Source of the DNA: Chloroflexota bacterium
Lineage (GTDB): Bacteria > Chloroflexota > Limnocylindria > P2-11E
Reading direction: 5' to 3'
Assembly: GCA_005889445.1 (NCBI GenBank)
Contig: VBGS01000175.1
Location: 1-6,401 of the forward strand
DNA length: 6,401 nucleotides
Positions 1-5,691 of this stretch are shown piece by piece (the first letter of the stretch is position 1; each line of letters starts with the position of its first letter). The position numbers and the translations under genes were made by a program. The notes below the pieces were generated by a model. The model did not search any database and was not told where the DNA came from. It saw only the letters and a program-made list of their open reading frames with translations.

Positions 1-27
1 CGCCCGCCTCGGCGCGACCGAACACAG

Positions 28-56
28 TCGACAAAGCAGCGGTAGTGGGATACAAC
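28..56 (+). promoter_or_regulatory. Predicted sigma-70-type promoter of the ABC solute-binding gene
   Basis: A -35-like hexamer TCGACA (28-33, one mismatch to TTGACA) is followed after exactly 17 bp by a -10-like TACAAC (51-56, two mismatches to TATAAT). Transcription would begin near 62-64 and leave a leader of roughly 23 nt that contains the Shine-Dalgarno of the gene at 86. The spacing is ideal and the position is sensible, but the -10 is weak and the organism's sigma-factor preferences are unknown, so this is a prediction from pattern only. Confidence 0.42.
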
Positions 57-85
57 GGCCGAGATTCGCGTTCGGGAGGGGTTAC

Positions 86-1861
86 ATGACGGAACCGGCG
101 ATCCGATACTCAGTCAGCAGGCGTCGCTTCCTTCGCGACACGATGTTGACCAGCCTCGGGCTCATCGCCGCGGCGTGCGCCCCAGGCTCTACGGGCGGCA
201 CCACAGGTGGTGGCGGCGGCACGAAGGGTGGAGAGTTCCACGGCGGCTGGCCGTACGTCCTCCCGCCGCAAGGCCACTGGAATTACTTCGCGACCAACGC
301 GATCCTCGGCGGGGGCATCTACCCCGACCTCTACATCCCCTCGCTCGCGGTGTACCGCTGGGCGGACGCGAAGTGGGACTTCTGGCTGGCCCAGTCGGCA
401 ACCCAGAGCGGTGACACCTACGAGGTGAAGCTGCGCTCCGGCGTCAAGTGGGACGACGGCACCGCGTTCACGTCCAAGGACGTCGCGACCACGTACTGGG
501 TCGGACGGCTCGCCGCCTATGGGATCTGGAACTTCATCGACAAGATCGAGACGCCCGACGACCTCACGGTCCGCTTCCACTACAGCAAGCCCACCAGCCT
601 TGGGGAGCGGCTCATCCTCAGGAACGGGATCAAGCCGGACAAGATCTTCGGCGCGCTGGCCAAGAAGGCGCAGGACTTCTACACCGGCGGCGGGACGAGC
701 TCGACCGACGCCGGCAAGGCGCTCATCAAAGAGATGAACGACTTCCGTCCCGACAAGCCCTACTCGGTCGGTCCCTACAAGGTCGACCCGGCGAGCGTGA
801 CCGCGGCGCAGCTCACGATGGTGCGCAACACGGGCGGTCTCTTCGCCGACAAGGTGAACTTCGACAAGGTCGTCGTCTATCAGGGCGAGACCGCGGAGAT
901 CACGCCCCTCGTCCTCAACGGCGACGTGGACTACGCCACCCACGGGTTCCCGCTCGCGACGGACAAGGCGTTCCAGGACAAGGGCTACCGCATCATCCGC
1001 GGACCGATCCTCACCGGGCCGGCGCTGTACTTCCACTGGGAGAACGCGCCCGAGTTCCAGGACAAGCGGCTGCGCCAGGCGGTCGCGATGGCGTTCAACC
1101 GCGAAGAGGCCGGGAAGATCTTCTACGGCTCGTCGGCGCGCGCGCCGAAGTACATGGTCGGCTTCCCCGATGGCCTGGTCCCGAACTGGACGACCGACCA
1201 GTCGAAGTTCAACGCGTACGCATTCGACGCCGCCAAGGCCGACGCGCTCATGAAGGACGCGCGCTACGCGAAAGCAAGCGACGGGATCTACGCCAAGGGC
1301 GGCAAGCCGCTTTCGTTCGAGCTGTACTTCCCGAGCGACTTCCAGGACTGGGCCGCGGCCGCGACGTACGCGTCGGACGCGCTCAACAAGTTCGGGATCA
1401 AGATCACGCCGCGCGGGGCGATCCGATCGACGCAGCTGCCGGATACGAACGCCGGCAAGTTCCAGATCGCGGTGAACCCGTGGGGCATCGGCAACCCGCA
1501 CCCGCAGCCGTCGCTGGTGCGTCCCTTCCGTGAGTTCAACAAGGATCTTCCCACCGGAGGCATGAAGTACCCGCTCACGCAGCAGTACTCCGGAGGGACG
1601 ATCAATTTCGACACCCTGCTCGATGACGCCATCACCGGATTCGACACGGGAAAGCAAAAGGACCCGATCCAGAAGATCGCGCAGGCGTTCAACGAGCTTC
1701 TCCCGATCATCCCGATCTACGAGCGACTCAACAACAACCCGATCAACGACAAGGCGCGGACCGCCGGCTGGCCGGGCGACAGCGACAAGGTCTACCAGCA
1801 GGGCGGCGCCGACAACTTCGCGGTCGTCATGATCATGGACGGCACGCTTCACAAGATCTGA
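86..1861 (+). CDS. ABC transporter substrate-binding lipoprotein, family 5 (peptide/opine type)
   Basis: This 591-residue protein is the extracytoplasmic ligand-binding part of an ABC importer of the SBP_bac_5 (DppA/OppA-like) family. The N-terminus carries a twin-arginine motif, SRRRFLRD (residues 11-18), a hydrophobic stretch, and a lipobox-like AAAC with the modified Cys at residue 31. A Gly/Thr-rich linker follows (about 34-49). This suggests folded export by Tat and lipid anchoring. The family signature is clear near residues 117-141 (LRSGVKWDDGTAFTSKDV) and again at about 325-345 (DKRLRQAVAMAFNREE). Length is normal for the family. The start is supported by GGAGG at 75-79, six bases before the ATG. 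No permease or ATPase gene follows. The ligand cannot be named: peptides, opines, nickel and sugars are all handled by this family. A hairpin at 1879-1918 follows the stop. Confidence 0.95.
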   Translation: MTEPAIRYSVSRRRFLRDTMLTSLGLIAAACAPGSTGGTTGGGGGTKGGEFHGGWPYVLPPQGHWNYFATNAILGGGIYPDLYIPSLAVYRWADAKWDFWLAQSATQSGDTYEVKLRSGVKWDDGTAFTSKDVATTYWVGRLAAYGIWNFIDKIETPDDLTVRFHYSKPTSLGERLILRNGIKPDKIFGALAKKAQDFYTGGGTSSTDAGKALIKEMNDFRPDKPYSVGPYKVDPASVTAAQLTMVRNTGGLFADKVNFDKVVVYQGETAEITPLVLNGDVDYATHGFPLATDKAFQDKGYRIIRGPILTGPALYFHWENAPEFQDKRLRQAVAMAFNREEAGKIFYGSSARAPKYMVGFPDGLVPNWTTDQSKFNAYAFDAAKADALMKDARYAKASDGIYAKGGKPLSFELYFPSDFQDWAAAATYASDALNKFGIKITPRGAIRSTQLPDTNAGKFQIAVNPWGIGNPHPQPSLVRPFREFNKDLPTGGMKYPLTQQYSGGTINFDTLLDDAITGFDTGKQKDPIQKIAQAFNELLPIIPIYERLNNNPINDKARTAGWPGDSDKVYQQGGADNFAVVMIMDGTLHKI

Positions 1862-1878
1862 TCCTCGCGCGGCGAACG

Positions 1879-1918
1879 ACGACGGCGATCTCGGGCCATT
1901 CCCCGAGATCGCCGTCGT
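1879..1918 (+). terminator. 17-bp perfect hairpin after the solute-binding gene (terminator-like, no U-tract)
   Basis: The left arm ACGACGGCGATCTCGGG (1879-1895) and the right arm (1902-1918) are perfect reverse complements around a six-base loop, CCATTC. A further G-U pair (1878/1919) is possible. It begins 17 bases after the stop codon of the binding-protein gene, where a terminator would be expected, but no T-run follows (next bases are TCTGGGTGG). The right arm also encodes the first conserved strand of the next protein. It could therefore be a leaky terminator, an mRNA-stabilising 3' end, an attenuator of the next gene, or a fold-back artefact. The structure is certain; its role is not. 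Confidence 0.5.
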
Positions 1919-2441
1919 TCTGGGTGGAGGCTTCGATGCCGAGGGCGCGCCGTCCGCATCGACGATCGCGCGCGCTCGCGCCGCCGCGCACCTCGCGCAT
2001 CAGCGACCAGGCCTCGCGCTCATCGCTTCGGGAAGCCACGGCGAGGGCCCGGCGCCGAAGAGCAGCGAGGCGAGCATCATCGCGGATCTCATCATCGAGA
2101 GCGGCGTCGCGCCCGAGCGCGTCTTCGTCGAGGAACGCTCGCGCGACACCATCGGCAACGCGGTCGAGGTCACGAGCCGCTACCTGCGACACATCGATCC
2201 GCGTCCGCTGTACCTGGTGACCTCGCCCTTCCACCTGGAGCGGGCGCTCGTGGTGTTCCGCAACGTTCTGGGCTTCGCGTGGCAGGTGCAGGCGGTCTCC
2301 GCCGACGAGACGCAGGACGATCTCGACCGTGCGAAGAAGGAGACGTTCTTCCTGCAGGAGACGTTCGCCTTCTTCGACGGGACACGCCCGGGCGACTTCG
2401 CAGCCATCGAAAAGCGCTTCCGCGCAAGGGATGTCCGCTAG
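1908..2441 (+). CDS. DUF218 / YdcF-like domain protein; start codon unresolved
   Basis: The frame is open from 1833 to the TAG at 2439-2441 and encodes a DUF218 (YdcF/ElyC/SanA-type) domain. The first strand is IAVVLGGG (from 1908), followed by LIASGSHGEG, a Ser-Ser-Glu before a helix (SSEASIIADLIIESG), the signature EERSRDTIGNAVEV, and LVTSPFHLERALVVFRNVLG. These match the family order from beginning to end. Codon use is strongly GC3-biased throughout, as expected for a real gene. Oddly, no ATG, GTG or TTG occurs in frame between the upstream stop (1830-1832) and GTG 2217, which is far inside the conserved domain. ATC 1908 is used here as a nominal start; CTG 1920 is an alternative. A rare start, an upstream sequencing indel or a deleted 5' end are all possible. 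There is no signal peptide or membrane helix, so it is likely cytoplasmic. The biochemical role is unknown; some family members bind nucleotides or affect envelope metabolism. The ASCH gene starts 29 bp after its stop. Confidence 0.75.
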   Translation: MAVVLGGGFDAEGAPSASTIARARAAAHLAHQRPGLALIASGSHGEGPAPKSSEASIIADLIIESGVAPERVFVEERSRDTIGNAVEVTSRYLRHIDPRPLYLVTSPFHLERALVVFRNVLGFAWQVQAVSADETQDDLDRAKKETFFLQETFAFFDGTRPGDFAAIEKRFRARDVR

Positions 2442-2470
2442 AGGAAAGGACAACCCAGCTGGAGGACGCC

Positions 2471-2767
2471 GTGGCCACCGCCTTAGTCCTTGCCATCAGC
2501 GCCGAACACGCGGACGCGATCCTCGCCGGCGACCGAGACACCGATCACCGCCGCTTTCCGCCAAAGAAGCTGCCGGCGCGCGCATACCTTGCGGTCGTCG
2601 GAACCGGCTCCGTCGTCGGCGAGTGCCGGCTCGGCGAAGCCGAACGCAATACCGCGAAGGGCTGGGCGCTCCCCGTCACGAAAGCGCGCCGCTACCGCAC
2701 GCCGCGACCGATCGCCGACTACGGCCTCGCGAAGATCCCCCGCTCGTTCAGATACGTCGAAGCCTGA
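2471..2767 (+). CDS. Small ASCH/PUA-like domain protein
   Basis: This 98-residue protein starts at GTG 2471, chosen because GGAGG at 2461-2465 lies five bases upstream. The body resembles small ASCH-type PUA-fold proteins: an opening strand (ALVLAISAEHADAILAGDRD) with the typical 'site that is filled by its own ligand' helix, then HRRFPPKKLPARAYLAVVGTGSVVGECRLGEAE, the barrel strands with the usual 'VVGE' turn. ASCH domains are thought to bind RNA or modified nucleotides. The substrate here is unknown. It follows the DUF218 gene after a 29-bp gap on the same strand and is probably co-transcribed. Its C-terminal part (residues about 70-98) has no motif I recognise. Assignment to ASCH is from pattern resemblance, with a generic PUA-like fold as the fallback. 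Confidence 0.72.
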   Translation: MATALVLAISAEHADAILAGDRDTDHRRFPPKKLPARAYLAVVGTGSVVGECRLGEAERNTAKGWALPVTKARRYRTPRPIADYGLAKIPRSFRYVEA

Positions 2768-2790
2768 GCTGAGCGTTCGAAAGGGCGGCC

Positions 2791-2956
2791 GGCGCGCCGC
2801 CGCGGGTGGCACCGGGAGTCGGGGGGCGCGCGCGATGCGCGGGTGCCCAGGACCCGCCCGTCAATGGGATCGCGCTCCAGGAGGGAGCGAAGGGCGGGAA
2901 AGGGTGCGCGAGCGCGCGACCCCCACGACCGGGGACAGGACCCGTGGCGGCGCGCC
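2791..2956 (+). ncRNA. Candidate structured RNA or inverted-repeat element (166-nt rod)
   Basis: The gap between two convergent genes (2768-2990) has no credible gene, but nearly all of it folds as one rod. Segments 2791-2807 and 2940-2956 pair over 17 consecutive positions (16 Watson-Crick, one G-U). A symmetric 10x10 internal loop follows (2808-2817/2930-2939), then 16 pairs with two single-A bulges (2818-2833/2912-2929), shorter helices 2837-2841/2905-2909 and 2846-2848/2902-2904, seven pairs 2853-2859/2892-2898, and an apical hairpin 2873-2878/2884-2889 with loop AGGAG. A 13x2 asymmetric loop (2860-2872/2890-2891) sits below the apex. Two G-U pairs would be A-C mismatches on the other strand, mildly favouring a plus-strand RNA. 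It could be an independent small RNA, the 3' UTR of the ASCH transcript, a two-way terminator or a decayed mobile repeat. I do not recognise a family. The general plan (closing stem, symmetric bubble, bulged arm) is reminiscent of 6S RNA, but no sequence match is claimed. Confidence 0.4.
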
Positions 2957-2966
2957 CGCGACGTCT

Positions 2967-2978
2967 GCGACGCGTCGC
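2967..2978. repeat. 12-bp perfect palindrome downstream of the propeller lipoprotein gene
   Basis: GCGACGCGTCGC is a perfect 12-bp palindrome lying 10 bp outside the right end of the rod structure and 12 bp beyond the stop of the minus-strand propeller gene. It could be a protein-binding site or a minor hairpin in that gene's 3' end. There is no T-run on either strand. In sequence this GC-rich, a palindrome of this length can occur by chance. Confidence 0.3.
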
Positions 2979-2990
2979 TAGAGCTTCCTC

Positions 2991-4169
2991 CTACTTGGGC
3001 GGGGCGAAGCTGAAGAGCGCCCCCTCGTTCGGATTCTGGTCTTGCGTATAGATGATCCCGTTCGTCTCGTCGTACGCGACGGCGTGACTGCCGACCGCGG
3101 TCGGGATCCCGGTCAGGAACTTCACCGGGTTGGCGCTGAAGATCGCCATGAGCGCACCGCGGTTGAAGTTCGACGCGGCGAAGAAGAACCGGTCCGCCTT
3201 GGCGCTGTAGAAGACGGCGTCGCCGGCGCCGGCTTGGTCGAATGAGGCGACGGCCTTCCCGGCGGTCAGGTCCCACTCCACGGCGACGTTGGCTGAACGG
3301 CTACTGCAGCCCAGGAACGCATGGTTCGTCGTCGGGTTGATCGCGAGCCCGTTCGGATCGCACTTGGTCCCCACGTCGAACTTCTTCACCAGCGTGTCTT
3401 TGGCCGGATCGAACTGGAAGATCGCGTTCTGGCCGGAGCTCGTGAGGTACATCATCCCGTCGTTCGAGTCGTAGCGCGGCTGCTCGAGCGCGTCCCCCAT
3501 GTTGTCGAACTTCTTCACGATCGCGTTGGTCACGGCATCGATGACCGTGACGATCCCGTCGTCGCTGTTCGCCGCGTAGATCTTCTTGTCCTTCGGGTCG
3601 TAGTCGATCTCGTCCGCGCGTTTCTTGCCGCCGGTGCTCAGCTTCGTGAGGACTTTCTCCGAACCGGGCGTCCCGATGTCGATGATGGCGACGGTGCTGT
3701 CGTTCAGCGTCGCGAAGATCTTATTTACGTTTTTGGCCACGACCACACCGTTGGATCCCTGGCCGAGGTCGATCGTCTTCACGTACTTCGCGCACGAGGT
3801 CGAGACGTCGAAGATGTCGAGCCCGTTGTCCGTCCGGTCGGTCACGTAGAGCAGATGCGACGCCTGATCGATCTCCATGATGTCGATCGAGGCGGTCTTC
3901 CCGGCGATCGGCGGGATCGGGATGCGGCTGATGGGAACGCTCGTGATGTTCGCCGTGATCGCGGGCAGGACCGTCGGCGCGGGTGTTGCGCCGACCGGAA
4001 GGCTGGCCTGCGCCGGTCCGGTGAGGACGGTCTGCGTGGTGCACGGAGTGGGCGTGGGCGGAATCGTCGGCGACGACGAGGTCGTCGTCGTCGCGGTTGG
4101 CGCGCTGCAGGCGATCGCGAGCACCGCTACGCCGATCGTCGCGAGCGCAGGCCGAAAAGATGGACGCAT
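2991..4169 (-). CDS. Secreted YVTN/YncE-type beta-propeller lipoprotein
   Basis: This 392-residue protein has a basic, hydrophobic N-terminus ending in a weak lipobox, LAIAC, with Cys21 as the predicted lipid site. A low-complexity Thr/Ser/Pro linker follows (about 22-45). The rest shows repeated blade motifs of the YVTN/NHL type: HLLYVTDRTDNGLDIFDV, KIFATLNDSTVAIIDIG, KIYAANSDDGIVTVIDAVTN, MMYLTSSGQNAIFQFDP, HAFLGCSSRSANVAVEWD and GIIYTQDQNPNEGALFSF, about six to seven blades. Such proteins (YncE relatives) are extracytoplasmic scaffolds that bind partners or small ligands; no catalytic residues are evident. The start is set by a strong GGGGAGG (minus strand, 4176-4182) six bases before the ATG. 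It lies 64 bp downstream of the SnoaL-like gene on the same strand. That gap has a TTGACG-like element (4208-4213) but no convincing -10, so co-transcription is likelier. Ligand and partner are unknown. Confidence 0.9.
   Translation of the reverse strand: MRPSFRPALATIGVAVLAIACSAPTATTTTSSSPTIPPTPTPCTTQTVLTGPAQASLPVGATPAPTVLPAITANITSVPISRIPIPPIAGKTASIDIMEIDQASHLLYVTDRTDNGLDIFDVSTSCAKYVKTIDLGQGSNGVVVAKNVNKIFATLNDSTVAIIDIGTPGSEKVLTKLSTGGKKRADEIDYDPKDKKIYAANSDDGIVTVIDAVTNAIVKKFDNMGDALEQPRYDSNDGMMYLTSSGQNAIFQFDPAKDTLVKKFDVGTKCDPNGLAINPTTNHAFLGCSSRSANVAVEWDLTAGKAVASFDQAGAGDAVFYSAKADRFFFAASNFNRGALMAIFSANPVKFLTGIPTAVGSHAVAYDETNGIIYTQDQNPNEGALFSFAPPK
4071..4090 (-). repeat. Codon-run palindrome in the lipoprotein linker
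   Basis: CGACGACGA (4071-4079) and TCGTCGTCG (4082-4090) form a perfect nine-base inverted repeat with a two-base centre. On the coding (minus) strand it arises because a run of ACG threonine codons is followed by a run of TCG serine codons in the low-complexity linker after the lipobox. Such runs are prone to slippage, so the linker length may vary among relatives. No regulatory role is implied. Confidence 0.5.
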
Positions 4170-4228
4170 CTCGAACCTCCCCGTAGCGGTGCGTAGTCTG
4201 GCTCAGCCGTCAAGACATGCTCGGATCG

Positions 4229-4258
4229 GTTCGCTAGTTGGCGGGCCGCCAGGCGAAC
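4229..4258 (-). repeat. Short hairpin spanning the stop of the SnoaL-like gene
   Basis: GTTCGC (4229-4234) and GCGAAC (4253-4258) are inverted repeats enclosing a further G/C palindrome (GGCGGGCCGCC, near 4240-4250). The hairpin overlaps the stop codon of the SnoaL-like gene (4234-4236) and precedes the propeller gene on the same strand. There is no T-run, so it is more likely an mRNA-processing or partial-attenuation hairpin than a classical terminator, or it may be chance in GC-rich sequence. Confidence 0.25.
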
Positions 4259-4566
4259 GTGACGTGCTTGATGAGATTTCCGTCGGTTTCGAACGTCCAC
4301 GTCGTGTAGTTGGCGAAGTGCCCCGGCGAGCGGGTAAGGCCCTTCAAGATCACCACGTTCCCCTCGACCTGCTCCTCGCGCACGATCCGGACGAACGGGG
4401 GCGCCATGCGGATGAGCTGGCGGGCGCCGTCCTTTCCTTCGATCTGGTTTTCACCCCCCGGGAGCTCGATGGCGACGTCGTCGGCACACACCGAGGCGGC
4501 CTTTTCGGCGTCTTTCGTCTCAAGTGCGGACATGAACGTCTTTGCGGCCGCAAGGGGATCCGGCAT
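4234..4566 (-). CDS. SnoaL/NTF2-like (ketosteroid-isomerase fold) small protein
   Basis: A 110-residue protein with the architecture of the SnoaL/NTF2-like superfamily: an N-terminal helix (DPLAAAKTFMSALETKDAEKAASVCADDVAIELPGG), a middle helix (EGKDGARQLIRMAP), and the curved sheet ending FANYTTWTFETDGNLIKHVTFAWRPAN. Members are small cone-shaped isomerases, hydrolases or ligand-binding proteins; the pocket chemistry cannot be read here. The start at 4566 (MPDPL) is favoured over ATG 4587 (MSSIIRL), which would overlap the start of the divergent gene, and over ATG 4533, which would cut the first helix. No Shine-Dalgarno precedes 4566, but AATAAT (minus strand, 4574-4579) sits seven bases upstream, the spacing of a -10 box on a leaderless mRNA. 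The frame stays open far upstream to 5025; that is a shadow of the opposite gene. Confidence 0.82.
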   Translation of the reverse strand: MPDPLAAAKTFMSALETKDAEKAASVCADDVAIELPGGENQIEGKDGARQLIRMAPPFVRIVREEQVEGNVVILKGLTRSPGHFANYTTWTFETDGNLIKHVTFAWRPAN

Positions 4567-4572
4567 CAGGCG

Positions 4573-4581
4573 GATTATTGA
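4573..4581. promoter_or_regulatory. AT-rich bidirectional core between divergent genes, candidate -10 boxes
   Basis: The 19 bp separating the divergent start codons (4567-4585) contain GATTATTGA, an AT-rich island in GC-rich surroundings. On the minus strand it reads AATAAT (4574-4579, five of six matches to TATAAT), ending seven bases before ATG 4566. On the plus strand GATTAT (4573-4578, four of six) ends seven bases before ATG 4586. Both spacings are those of -10 elements on leaderless transcripts. No good -35 is visible on either side, and any upstream elements would lie in the opposite gene. The mapping is inferred from spacing and base composition alone. Confidence 0.4.
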
Positions 4582-4585
4582 GGAC

Positions 4586-5686
4586 ATGCGCCACGCCCGA
4601 GCGCTCCTTCCGTACCTCGCCGCGGGCGTCGTCATCGCCGGCGCGTCCATCGCGCTGGTGCTCGGGAGCGTCGCGCCTGGCGAGACCGCAGCCAGCCCAG
4701 GGGGCGCCACGGTGCGAAAGACCCCGGAGCTCTCGGCCACGGGCCGGCTCGCGTACTGGCGACAGAACCCGGCGGGCGCATTCGTGCTGTGGGCGGCCAA
4801 TTTCGATGGGTCGAGCCCGCGCCCCCTCATCACCCTCGCGCCGAGCGCGTCGCGTCCGTTCGGCACCCGGTGGACGGCCGATGGCCGGGGAGTCGGCTTC
4901 GTCAGCGATCTCGGGATCAGCGTCATCGGTCTCGATGGATCGCGCTTCGACATCGCGGTCCCGGCCGCCGTCCGCAACGCCGGCTTCCGAGTCGTAGACC
5001 ACCGCTGGTCTCCATCGGGCGCCAAGGTCGCGGCGACGGTCTACCGCTCGACCGACGGCAAGAGCGAGGTCTACTTCGCGTCGCGCGAGCGACGTGAGCT
5101 CGCTCGCGCAGGCGACCTTGGGAGCGCGTCAGTGGGCGACTGGATCAACGAGGACGAGGTGCTCGTCGAGTCGACCACCGGCGGACTGAACGCGGTGCGC
5201 GAGAACGGCGCCGCGCGTCGCCTTTTCGATCAGTCAGCGGCGTCACCATTCTTCGACGGACGCCGGATCTACTTCCTCGTCGGCGCGATCACCGGCGGCG
5301 CCGATGGCGGTCCGATCCTCGTCAACAGCCCCGCGGTCTGGAGTGTCGCTGTCGATGGGAAGGACGCTCGGCGCGAGGATCGGCTCGGCCTTGGCGGCAA
5401 CGTCCGACTCGACGGTCGGTGGCCCGATGGGCGGTACCTCGTGCACGTCGGATCCGACGCGACCCAATATCTCAGCGGGAACGGCCTCGTCTCGCTGCAG
5501 GGCTCGACGGTCCTCCGGCGAGTGGTCGTCTCCGCCGACCGCAAGGCGGCCGTCGGCTTCAGCGGCGTGCGCCTCATCCGCATCGATCTCTCGAAGGGTC
5601 CCATCCCGGCCGAGAACGCGTTCGTCGTGTTGCTCGACGGCATCGTCGGCGCGGACGCGTGGGTCCCGCGCGGGCCAGTCCTCTAG
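4586..5686 (+). CDS. Membrane-anchored TolB/PD40-like beta-propeller protein
   Basis: A 366-residue protein with one N-terminal hydrophobic segment (about residues 6-28, LLPYLAAGVVIAGASIALVL) that can act as a signal anchor. It lacks a lipobox. A Pro/Ser/Thr linker leads into repeated beta-propeller blades of the TolB/PD40 sort: LWAANFDGSSPRPLI, RWTADGRGVGFVSDLGISVIGLDGS, RWSPSGAKVAATVYRSTDGKSEVYF, WINEDEVLVESTTGGLNAV, VWSVAVDGKDARRE, and DGRWPDGRYLVHVGS. These 'W/R-S-P-D-G-K' style blades are typical of exported propellers whose partners vary; no enzyme site is seen. The start ATG 4586 has only a GAGG (4580-4583) two bases upstream, too close for an ideal ribosome site, but fits a leaderless transcript. 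It is the only start that keeps the hydrophobic segment. Its stop is five bases from the stop of the convergent oxidoreductase gene. Exact function is unknown. Confidence 0.8.
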   Translation: MRHARALLPYLAAGVVIAGASIALVLGSVAPGETAASPGGATVRKTPELSATGRLAYWRQNPAGAFVLWAANFDGSSPRPLITLAPSASRPFGTRWTADGRGVGFVSDLGISVIGLDGSRFDIAVPAAVRNAGFRVVDHRWSPSGAKVAATVYRSTDGKSEVYFASRERRELARAGDLGSASVGDWINEDEVLVESTTGGLNAVRENGAARRLFDQSAASPFFDGRRIYFLVGAITGGADGGPILVNSPAVWSVAVDGKDARREDRLGLGGNVRLDGRWPDGRYLVHVGSDATQYLSGNGLVSLQGSTVLRRVVVSADRKAAVGFSGVRLIRIDLSKGPIPAENAFVVLLDGIVGADAWVPRGPVL

Positions 5687-5691
5687 GCGCC

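Noticed and set aside
110..1852. A 580-codon open frame on the minus strand across the binding-protein gene
   Set aside because: It is a GC-rich antisense shadow: the translation is an Arg/Val/Asp-rich string with no family motifs, and the plus strand has an unmistakable ABC binding protein.
1833..2453. A 206-codon minus-strand open frame opposite the DUF218 gene
   Set aside because: Low-complexity Arg/Ala/Glu/Asp-rich translation with no recognisable motif, whereas the plus-strand frame has ordered DUF218 motifs.
2802..2815. GGGTGGCACCG resembles the conserved T-box antiterminator sequence
   Set aside because: A plus-strand T-box would need its specifier stem inside the ASCH gene, no aminoacyl-tRNA synthetase or amino-acid gene follows, and the segment is better used in the long rod helix.
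2791..2956. Retron, CRISPR or insertion-sequence interpretation of the inverted repeat
   Set aside because: No reverse transcriptase, transposase or Cas gene is nearby, no direct repeats or target-site duplication flank it, and no spacer-repeat pattern is present.
2490..2981. Plus-strand frame overlapping the ASCH gene and running into the intergenic gap
   Set aside because: Its translation is Arg/Ser/Ala/Pro-rich and featureless, without a ribosome site; the overlapping frame from 2471 has the ribosome site and domain pattern.
3321..4196. A 291-codon plus-strand open frame across the propeller lipoprotein
   Set aside because: Arg/Val/Asp-rich antisense shadow with no motifs; the minus strand encodes a clear signal peptide and propeller repeats.
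4234..5025. Extended 263-codon version of the SnoaL-like gene
   Set aside because: The extra N-terminal part is antisense to the anchored propeller, is low complexity, and lies beyond the normal N-terminus of the fold.
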